Assembly: GCF_000090795.2 (NCBI RefSeq)
Contig: NW_003546754.1
Coordinates: 29,950-67,015 of the forward strand
DNA from: Amphimedon queenslandica
Lineage: Eukaryota; Porifera; Demospongiae; Haplosclerida; Niphatidae
Length of the DNA stretch: 37,066 bases
Direction: 5' to 3'
A program made the position numbers and the translations under genes. The notes beneath the pieces are model-generated. The model had not been told where the DNA came from and ran no database searches. It was given only the letters and a program-made list of their open reading frames with translations. Below, piece after piece: positions 24,587-33,782 of the stretch. Each line of letters opens with the position of its first letter. Position 1 is the stretch's first letter.

Positions 24587-27527
24587 ATGGCAGCCGAGGA
24601 AATAGGAAAAAGAGAAGGCTCAAGACCTGACAGAGCTTTCTCATCCAATGCAAAACCCGAGGCCATCTCCTTTAGGACGACATTCGACTTTAAAAACTTT
24701 GTAAAGACACACATGCTAGTGGGAGAAAATAACGAGGCCAATGACATAATATCTCAATCAGCAGCCATTGTTGGTCAGGAGGACGACGGTAGCATGTTGC
24801 TAGTTTGGGATGCACCCCTTAACGATACCATTGTCACTCATTTTGGCATATATCATTCGTCAAGCCCTTCGTACAGGACCCTCTATACTCATGAGAAAAG
24901 AATTAGAGTTTCAGGTGCAACAATCGACTCCACCCATTCTCTCCTTGCCTTTACTCTATACGAGGACTTGTCTTCACCTGGGATTAACTACGAGAGTTTT
25001 GTGGCCGAGATAAATCCATGCAACCGTCTCCTTTCTCTCAACATATCCAGCCCTGACGTTCGTAAACTCCAGTTTGTTCAGTCGCCTACCCAAAGGAAGA
25101 ATGATCAAAGAAAGGCCAACCTGCTTGTCATTATACCGGACAACTGGATATGCCTCTATACCTTTCAGCTCAACTCCACCCACAAAGGATGGATAGTGAA
25201 CGCCCAGCCTAGCATGGAGGTCATCGTTAAGAACGTCTCGTGGTATCAATGGCTACCAAAGCAGCACTGGCTTTGCTATGCAAGATTTGGTAGCACTCCG
25301 GCACAGGCAAAAAAATCCGGGAAACATCATATATCAGAGAGCTCCGTTATATTGCATGTCCTTAGTTTTCTTAATGGAGAACAGAAGGTTCTAATCACTG
25401 TTGCTTTACCTACTCCCTGTCCACATACACATTACACTAGAGCTAGTACTTATTATCCTTCTCCGTTGGGTTTCACTCTACCAGTTTATGAGCTTAATAT
25501 GAAGGTAAGCAGAAATGGGTGAGTGGAAGGAGTGAGCGGTAAGAGGTGGAATTTATCACTTTACTTAATACTTGCACATAATAATAATAATAATGCATGT
25601 ACATACACAAAATAATACTTCTTATGTACTTCTTAGTTATTACTTACTTTATACTTAACATATTATTGTACTAACTTAGAATTTAGAACACATACTTCTT
25701 ATGTTTTCTTAGGTTCTTCACAGTCATGAAGGTGTATGGTGTGTGTGTTTGCAGCACAAGAATGGCATACTGGAGCCTCCTTCCTCCCCATCCCAGCACA
25801 ACTCGTTACCTTCAACTCCTACGAAGCTAGAGTACTCCATATACAACCTTCACAACGGCCATGTTATTGACCTAGAGGTATTCCTGCCCAGCCCCTCCCA
25901 CACTGGTCACTACATACAATTCATGCTGCTAGGGAACTCGGTGGTAGCCTACGTCCCCGATGTCATGTTACATGTATTGAACATTGGCGTCAAAACCGAT
26001 CCGTGCCACCATATTATATTGGACGGTAGCCGTGCCCCGCTATTGCCAGGGAGCAGGGAACAGACAAATGATCCTGACCAGCCTGTCCTCGTTAATGCCA
26101 CTGCTGTTAGTAAAGCCACTAGCGATGTGTCTTATTCGCTTTTTGATGTCATGCAGCAGTCTTTTTACTCGTGTCGTTTAGAGTCGTCCGGGCTACTCGA
26201 AATCTTCAAAGAGACTACAGATGAAGAGCTCAAGTTAAGTCTATTACATTTTGTTATAGTCGCTCTGCGGCAGTATGAAGTTGCTGTCTACATGATTGAG
26301 AACATCTGCCAGTCTCCTCTCACTCTAGACGCTTATTGGTTATTCCAAGAATTCATCATCGCTCTTAGCTTTGCTAATGTTCCCCCGGACTGCTCTCTCT
26401 TTCTCTTGAGGCACCTTCCTCTGACCATGGGCCTTGCATTTCAGGGGAAAATGTACAAGAACAAAGATGGGTCAAAGAAAGTTATACTGCGTTGCACTGA
26501 ATTGCCCAATCTAGTGAAACAGCTCTTGGTGCAGTCTGATCAGAAGTTAGTCTCGCCTACTTCTGATCTTTTGTTTGATTACATGAGGACTAGTACGGAC
26601 ACGCTGGGTCATTTGTGTTACAATGCTGTTGTGAGTCAGCCCTCGCAGTTTAAGAGATTGAGTCTTGAAGACATTGCCAATCAAGTAAGGATGCTCGCTC
26701 TTAGTACCCCGGCCGCCAGTGGAGGGAAGAGAATAGGAACTGTGTCAAGATCAGGTCGAGGTTTTGACATTGTGAGTAGTTCCAGCAAGTCCGGTACCTT
26801 TGGGAAGAGTGGGAAATTTATGGGGAAGCTAAAGGATTTTATTAATTCACCAAGACTTGGAAGACACGGTCTGTCTGGTAAGGGAAGCCCCTCGTGTCTC
26901 CCTTTCCTCCTTCCTGATGAAGACCTGGAAGGTGCTTTGCTAATCCGCATGAGTCTCTTTCACGATCGGTTCCTACAGATGATCACATCAAGGTTTGGTC
27001 TTCGTTCAAAGCTATCAACAGGAATCATGGTAGGCCATTGTGAGACATACTTGAAGGAACTGCAAGCCTCATCTCACATACTCTTACACATCATTTGGAA
27101 AAGTTTAAAGTTTACTAACGACTCGCATCCACTAAGTGCATCCATTCACCGCCAGCCTTCAATAGAAGAAGGGATCCTGTTTGAGCTGCTAGAGTCCTTT
27201 TACACTGCTCATATAGAGCTAGGGATTCCCACTCCGCCCGGTTTTCACACCCTTTTTGTAAGCATGGGTTACATGTGTCTTGAGCCGTCAGTTTTTGTAC
27301 AGTATCTTCAAAATGATGTTTTCATTCCAACTAGACGCTTCCTTCAGATGCTTTTCGGTAGCTGTGATGCTGTTGATGAGGTTTTCCTATTTGAGGTTAT
27401 AGCGTGTCTTGATTATGAGCTTCAAGAGGTCGCCTTTGATTTATGGAAGCATCCTATGCTCCGTCAGATGTTATCAAGGGAGTCAGGTAGTTCTAGTTCA
27501 AATAGTTTTAGCAATACTCACAAGTAA
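24587..27527 (+). CDS. GSAP: Gamma-secretase-activating protein (GSAP/pigeon) homologue
   Basis: Two exons, 24587-25504 and 25713-27527, joined in phase 0 give about 910 residues. Human GSAP is about 850. The start is the ATG in CAAACAATGGC. The longer open frame upstream begins at a non-ATG codon. Family resemblance is clearest at the C terminus: PPGFHTL (about 814), the following LEPSVFVQYLQ segment, and DLWKHPM (about 882), matching PPGFHTL and RLWDHPM of the vertebrate protein. The N-terminal two thirds are beta-rich, as expected for its predicted propeller, and QEFIIA (mid-protein) also matches. A Ser/Gly/Lys-rich basic stretch at about 642-696 looks like an inserted disordered loop. In mammals GSAP has been reported to bind presenilin and the APP C-terminal fragment and to raise amyloid-beta production, though the mechanism is disputed. 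Its ancestral role is unknown. Only one intron, unlike its many-exon neighbours. Confidence 0.85.
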
Positions 27528-27939
27528 ACTGTTTTGGAGAAAAAAGGACATGAATTATATTTTATGGAGTGTGTTTCTTTATTTTGTGTATGAGTATGAT
27601 TATAATAGTTTAATTATTGTAATCATTAACAATAATTATTTTATTTATAAACTCTTTGAAAGTGAAAATTGGCAATATACACATGCACATGTACACTGTA
27701 ACAGGTGCTAATTTTTTAATTTTGTAAACTTATTTAACTTAAACTTGAAGGCGTGGCTAGTTAAGATTTCATAGGAATTGGACCCAGCATACAGTTACTG
27801 TCTCTTTTCTAACTTTTCTTCTTTCTTTTCGTCTTATTCTATCTCCAGGACAATCAAAGAAGTGCTCAAGTGTGCTTTTACATTAATGCCTTTGCATTTG
27901 GGTCAAGAACAAAAAAGGTAGTTTTCCACTTATCACGCC
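27528..27939. other. Spacer between GSAP and the MSP-kinase gene
   Basis: 412 bp holding the 3' end of GSAP and the promoter or 5'UTR of the next gene. An open stretch at 27,850-27,918, bounded by AG and GT, could be a 5' non-coding exon, but nothing requires it. Confidence 0.5.
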
Positions 27940-30900
27940 ATGGCAAATCAGTCACCCTCGCAATCTCCTCTCCTTCTCGACCCATTGGACACGCTAGTCT
28001 TTAAAGGTTAGCTCTCCGTGTGACTGTATTATAGTCTCTTCTATTATTTCATAGTTGCTAAGCATCCGCTCCCATCAGTTGATTCAGAGAATGGTCACAC
28101 TGAGTGTCTCCTCACTCTCACCAACACCAGCCTTAAGAGGATTGGATTTAAAATGAAATCCACAGCCGTTCAACATTATGGCGCTGATCCAGCCACTGGG
28201 ATAATAGAACCTGGAAGACGACTAGTTGTGTCAGGTAATAGCGAGTGAACATGTTGAAAACCACTAAGGCCCCATGTGCATGTGAGGACGAAGGTTGGGT
28301 TATGAGTCAAAACACAGTGTCTAGTTGATTCAAAATAATTTTTAAACGAAAAAACCAAAATTTGTACTGTACAATACTGATTAGAATGTTCATTCACTGA
28401 ATTCCATTGGGACATTATATTAGCTGTTATGTCAGCTCAACTGTTCCAATTGCACTGGAACCATTCACAGTGACAACTAATGTCAGGATGTCTGCTTCAT
28501 TCATTCAATGAAAGGATGATTGTTGACAGTTGCCTTAACAATTGAAATGGGGTCAAAATCATGCAATTGCAAAAAATTAGAGTCTCATATCTACATGTAG
28601 GTCATAAGGACAGCAATATGTATCAGAAAATGTGATAAAAATTTGGGATGATTTTGGAGCTAATTTTTGGGAAAAACCATGGGCTGTAGCCTTAGGTATT
28701 TTTCAGAAAATTGCATTTTTTTAATGGTCAAAACTTTAAAAAATTAAAGTCAAAATTGGCTCAAACTTTCTAAATAACATAAGTACATCAATATGTATCA
28801 GAAAATGTAATAAAAATTTGGGGTGATTTTAGAGCCAATTTTGGAAAAAACCATGGGCTATAGCCTTGGGTATTTTTCAGAAAATGGCCAATTTTTTAAA
28901 ATGACCATAACTCAAAAAATTGAAGTCGGAATTGGCTTGAACTTTATACATAGCATAAGTACATCAATATGTATCAGAAAATATAATAAAAATTTGGGGT
29001 AATTTTAGAGCCATTTTTTGGAAAAAACCATGGGCTATACTATAGCCTTGGGTATTTTTCAAAAAATGGCCAATTTTTTTAAATGGCCATAACTCAAAAA
29101 ATTGAAGTCAGAATCAGCTTAAACCTTCTATATAGCATAAGTACATCAATATGTATCAGAAAATGTAATAAAAATTTGGGGTGATTTTGGAGCCATTTTT
29201 TGGAAAAAACCATGGGCTATACTATATTATAAGCCCATAGGCGGCTGCAGGCCTAGGCATTGGGGGTCATTGCCTAGGTTAAAAATTAGACCGGAAGTAG
29301 GAACAATGCTATTTAACCCTTTTACCACACCCCTTTAATTAGAAATGCCTAGGCTGAGTTGGACTTCTGCAGCCGCCAAAGTATAAGCCTTGGGTATTTT
29401 TCAGAAAATGGCCAATTTTTTTAAATGACCATAACTCAAAAAATTGAAGTCGGAATTGGCTCAAACTTTCTACATAGTATAAGTACATCAATATGTATCA
29501 GAAAATATAATAAAAATTTGGGGTGATTTTGGAGCCATTTTTTGGAAAAAACCATGGGCTATAGCCTTGGGTATTTTTCAGAAAATGGCCAATTTTTTAA
29601 ATGGCCATAACTCAAAAAATTGAAGTCGGAATCAGCTCAAACCTTCTACATAGCATAAGTACATCAATATGTATCAGAAAATGTAATAAAAATTTGGGGT
29701 GATTTTGGAGCCATTTTTTGGAAAAACCATGGGCTATAGCCTTGGGTATTTTTCAGGCATAGTTTATATATATACATGAGTAATGACCTCTTTCCTTTGT
29801 ACTCTTTTTTTCTCTCTCTTTTTAGTTCGTCTGTGGCATCAAACTGGTGTTGATTTAACAACCTTACCATGGGAGAGACACAAAGTTGGAGTCACTTATC
29901 ATGCTGTCAGCACTGACTGTATTGAGCGTGACGTCGATATATGGGTATGTCAAGCAATCCTCACATACCATCATTACTGTTTATTGTAGTTGAAGATGCA
30001 CAAAGAAACTGCAGACACTAAGTTTCTAAAATGTGTCATAAGACATAGTGATAATGAAGATGAACCTCCTCTTCAATCCTATCATCACTATGTAAGTGAA
30101 TTAAACACTGAACTAGCTCGTATCAAGTTCTCCTTTTCTTTTTCCATACAGTCAACAAGAAGATTTGAAAACCCTGGCACACTAATCTCAGACAGTAATC
30201 CTATGAGAGTTATTCATGAATCCATTGTCTCTGAACTAGAGAGACAAAAGAAACAACTAGCGCAAGAGAATGCTCAACTTAGGAGTGAGAATGTACAACT
30301 TAAAGACGAGGTCAATTCACTGAGAGTTCTCTTACAGTCGACTGAGAGAGACTACAGCAATGAGTTGAAACAAGTTAAAACACAGCTGTATGAACTGCAA
30401 GAGGAGAGCAGGCGATCTCGTTGGGAAGTGAGCAGCAGTGAGATTCATGTAAAGAAAGAGATTGGTCGTGGGGCATATGCTACAGTATACGAGGGTTACT
30501 TTAGAGAGCAGAGAGTCGCTGTCAAGGTACTTCATGATATGATCAAGAGTCATCACAATTTAGAAGTGTTTAAAAGAGAAGTTAGCCTACTGGCTAGAGT
30601 GCGTCATCCGAATCTATTACTCTTCATAGCGGTTGCCTTTGATCATGAGAACGAGAGACCGCTGATGGTGACAGAATTAATGACAATGTCACTGAGAATT
30701 GGCTACACTAAAGGCATTGTGAAGAGATTGGACATGAGACAGATAATGTACGATGTTGCCTGCGCTCTCCATTATCTTCACTCTCAAGAGGAGCCTATAC
30801 TTCATCGTGATGTGAGCAGTGCTAATGTCCTGTTGCAGAAGCAAGATGATGTCTGGAGAGGGAAGCTCTCTGATTTTGGTGCTGCTAATCTCGCAAGGCT

Positions 30901-31234
30901 CAGTGTTTCAAGTGCTCCAGGTGCTGAGGTGTATACAGCTCCTGAAGTTCCTCGTGAGTGTGTGGCCTTGTCCTTTGACAAGACTCAGAAGCAAAGACAA
31001 GAACAAACGACTAAAGTAGACGTATTTAGTTATGGTGTGTTACTCTGTGAGGTTTTCACCGAGACACCTCAGCTACCGAGTCAGCGCGAGTTCTCTACAA
31101 TGCTCAGATATTTTGAGAACCGTTTTCCTGGGATGCACATAATAATCAAGAGCTGCATCGAAAGAGATCCATCCCTTAGACCTACAATGGAGGAAATATT
31201 GCAAGAATTGAGAAAGATCTTTCCGTCTTGTTAA
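27940..31234 (+). CDS. MSP domain - coiled coil - TKL-like protein kinase
   Basis: Exons 27940-28006, 28055-28234, 29826-29944, 29990-30091 and 30152-31234 join in phase into 516 residues. Residues about 12-130 form an MSP (VAP/MOSPD-type) domain: LLDPLDTLVFK at the start, LTLTNTS, FKMKSTA with Lys55 and Lys57, GIIEPGRRLVVSV, then HKVGV. Residues about 179-250 are a strongly charged coiled coil. Residues about 253-510 are a protein kinase with every key residue: GRGAYATV loop, Lys281 in VAVK, Glu299, gatekeeper Thr330, HRD at 374-376, Asn381, DFG at 397-399 and APE. HRDVSSANVLL suggests the tyrosine-kinase-like group. In VAP proteins the MSP domain binds FFAT motifs on ER contact-site partners and the coiled coil leads to a membrane anchor. 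Here a kinase replaces the anchor and no TM segment is seen. Both the MSP and kinase parts are clear. The function of the combination is inference. Confidence 0.88.
28560..29755 (+). repeat. Tandem array of ~175 bp repeat, about six copies
   Basis: Landmark CATGGGCTATAGCCTTGGGT recurs near 28,678, 28,852, 29,029, 29,213, 29,552 and 29,728, so the period is about 175 bp except where another element is inserted. Other shared words are CATCAATATGTATCAGAAAA and AACTCAAAAAATTGAAGTC. The array fills the second intron of the MSP-kinase gene. Diverged single copies of the family occur at about 6,700, 13,800 (inverted) and 21,640. Confidence 0.93.
29227..29386. mobile_element. MITE-like element nested in the 175 bp array
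   Basis: Inverted ends GGCGGCTGCAG (29240-29250) and CTGCAGCCGCC (29367-29377), with a second inner pair GCCTAGGCATT (29251-29261) / AATGCCTAGGC (29344-29354). Outer TTATA/TATAA ends extend the inverted repeat. Compared with an uninterrupted array copy at 29,036, the insertion falls at a TA, suggesting a TA target duplication, though one extra A makes this inexact. No transposase is encoded. The length of about 150-160 bp fits a non-autonomous DNA transposon. Confidence 0.75.
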
Positions 31235-31278
31235 TAATGTTTTTTTTCTAATGAATAGATCTCTTAACTTTTTTTTTA

Positions 31279-31284
31279 AATAAA
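31279..31284 (+). terminator. Poly(A) signal AATAAA of the MSP-kinase gene
   Basis: AATAAA 45 nt after the kinase stop codon and about 50 nt before the ACSF3 start codon, in a 98 bp intergenic gap. Confidence 0.6.
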
Positions 31285-31332
31285 AATGGGTTGATTTGTT
31301 TGGGTATGGTTTGTGGGTGGTAACTATTCCAC

Positions 31333-33778
31333 ATGGCTCAACATCCATCCTTCTCTTGTCTCCCTCGTCTTCCTTTCTTCTTGGAGTCCAGATCTCCCAC
31401 TAAAGCTGCTCTCTATTGGGCTGGTGACCGCTCTCCTCTTACGTATGGTACACTAAATGCATCCTCAGATTTATTCAAGAATAGACTCTCTGAAGAGCTG
31501 CACTTTAAACCAAGCATCAGTGAATTAAGCAGCAATATTCACAAGAAATTACAAGCTCTTTCTCCTACACTACCTTCTCCTCGTTTACATGATACAGCCC
31601 CTGTTAGTGGACCCCTCAATGACCCATCTATTGTGTACAAGATACAACCACGCATTGCTTTTATATGTGACAACAATGATTTATATGTCACTTCACTGTA
31701 TGCAATATGGAAGATGGGGTGCATAGCCGTTCCACTGTGTAAGACCCACCCACTGGCCGAGCTGGAGTATGTCCTGAGAGACTGTGAGGCTTCACTTTTA
31801 TTATCGTCAGATAATTATAAAGATATTGGACATGCATTAAAACAATCAGTGGGTGTGGCTCATTTGAACGTGAGTGAATTCTTAAACAGTCCCAACTCTG
31901 TCTTAAATGATAGCAAAGCAGCTGATAATTCAAAATGGACGGAAGAGGCCCCAGTATGGAGTGAGTTAGGCGCCATGATATTATATACTAGTGGTACCAC
32001 TGGTCATCCTAAAGGTGTATTGTTAACACATTCAAACATCAGGTTAGTCACTTAATAATTCCATCTTATTAATTCATAATTGTTGTATTTATTATAGGTA
32101 TCATATATACTCTCTTGTTTCAGAATGGGATTACTCAGAAGCTGATGTGGTCCTTCATGCTTTACCTCTCCATCATCTTCATGGTATATTGAATATCCTC
32201 TTATGTCCTTTGTCGTGTGGTGCTAGCATATTAATGCATAACAAGTTTGAACCAGATAAGGTTAGAAACTTAAAATTAAAGGAAAAAAGAAGAGAGAGTA
32301 TCTAAAAATTTTCGTCTAATTGTTTTAGGTATGGTCATCTCTTCTAAACAAGCATGATGGTAATTATCCTAAAGTTAATGTGTTTAGTGGAGTACCCACA
32401 ATGTACAATAGACTGCTGCAATATTATGAATTAGCTAGATATAGCAATGAAGAGAAAGAAATGATTAAAAACCATTGCCAATCAAATATTAGGTAAGCAA
32501 TCCAAGTACATGTAGTCATGTACATGTAGTTAAAACATGTACATGTACATGTTTTAGTATTACTGTTATTATTGTTATTGTTGTACGTCTACCTTAGGTT
32601 GATGATGTCAGGCTCTTCAGCATTACCAGACTCAATTTTCAAGAGATGGAAAGAAGTGACAGGTAATGGAAAAGACCTCTTACTATCTATTAATTCATTG
32701 TATTTATACATGCACAGGACATGCACTGCTTGAGAGATATGGTATGACTGAGACTGGAATGGTATTATCTAATTTATATAAAGGTCATAGAGAACCAGTG
32801 AGATCTTAATTATTGTTGTTGTTATTTTTGTGTGTGATAGGGTCTTGTTGGATATCCACTCCCTTATAATAGTGTCAGATTGGTTTCAAAAGATGAGGAT
32901 AATAATCTTAATAGTGGTACCTTTGGTGAAGTTGAGGAAGGGGAAATACATTTGTATGGTCCAGGCATCTTTAAAGGGTAAGCATTAACCAACAAAAGTT
33001 GGAGTTAATATGTTATGAGTAGTTACTGGAAGAAACCTGAAGCCACACAGAATGCATTTACTATATTAAATCATGATAAAGGTCAACTTGACGGCCCAGC
33101 CCATTGGTTTGTTACTGGAGACATTGCTGGTTAGCTATTATTTGTGAAAGCTTGTAAAATTAATGTACTTTTATAATAGAATGCAGGAATAATGTGTATA
33201 AGATACTGGGGAGAGCATCAGTAGACATAATAAAGAGTGGAGGCTATAAAATTAGGTACAGTACATGTATTTATGTACACTACTGATATAGTACATGAAT
33301 ATCATTATCAAGCAATGAATATCATTATCAAGCAATGAATATCATTATCAAGCAATGAATATCATTATGTACAAATTCCAGTCTCAGTAGTGAATGTATA
33401 CTATGTATTATATTATTATGTATTATTATACATGTATATAGTGCTCTTGAGATAGAGAAGGTAATACTGGAGCACTCATTAGTAAGTGAATGTGCTGTCA
33501 TTGGTGTACAAGATGAAGATTTGGGACAGAAAGTAGTTGCAATAGTTATACCAACAACTGACAATCATGAATTGGTGAGCTCTCAATCCTTCTTATTGTG
33601 ATTGTGTGTGTGTTAATCTCATTATTTTGACTAGTCTTTAGAGATACTGAAGAACTGGTGTGTTGATAAATTAGCACAATATAAGGTACCAAGACTATTT
33701 ATTATAAAAGACAAAATAACAAAAAATGCTATGGGGAAAATAAATAAAAAGAATCTTGCCAACTGTATGAAGTTTTAA
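31333..33778 (+). CDS. ACSF3: ACSF3, malonyl-CoA/methylmalonyl-CoA synthetase
   Basis: Ten exons (31333-32042, 32098-32260, 32329-32492, 32598-32662, 32718-32797, 32841-32977, 33023-33129, 33180-33255, 33442-33574, 33635-33778) join in phase to 592 residues. Human ACSF3 has 576. This ANL-superfamily enzyme joins malonate or methylmalonate to CoA using ATP, feeding mitochondrial fatty acid synthesis and clearing malonate. Seen: P-loop YTSGTTGHPKG (about 218), LPLHHLHGILN, LMMSGSSALP, ERYGMTE, the VTGD aspartate, DIIKSGGYKIS hinge and the C-terminal MGKINKK lysine. LHHLHGILNILLCPL and GHALLERYGMTE point to ACSF3 rather than other acyl-CoA synthetases. A Ser/Pro-rich insert lies at about 50-100. 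The N terminus before the conserved core is short, and no clear mitochondrial presequence is visible from this ATG. Confidence 0.92.
33297..33368. repeat. 20 bp minisatellite, about 3.5 copies
   Basis: Perfect tandem units of ATCATTATCAAGCAATGAAT in ACSF3 intron 8. The low-complexity frames across it are not genes. Confidence 0.95.
33698..33703 (-). terminator. Candidate poly(A) signal of the minus-strand Ig/FN3 gene
   Basis: TTTATT on the plus strand, so AATAAA on the minus strand, 80 nt past the stop codon at 33,783. It lies inside the last ACSF3 coding exon. Confidence 0.45.
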
Positions 33779-33782
33779 ATAC

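Noticed and set aside
28560..29755. Regular direct repeats considered as a CRISPR array
   Set aside because: Units are about 175 bp with no unique spacers, lie inside a eukaryotic intron, and no Cas gene is present.
29664..29870. Minus-strand frame across the end of the 175 bp array
   Set aside because: Antisense to the MSP-kinase exon at 29,826 and made mostly of repeat sequence.
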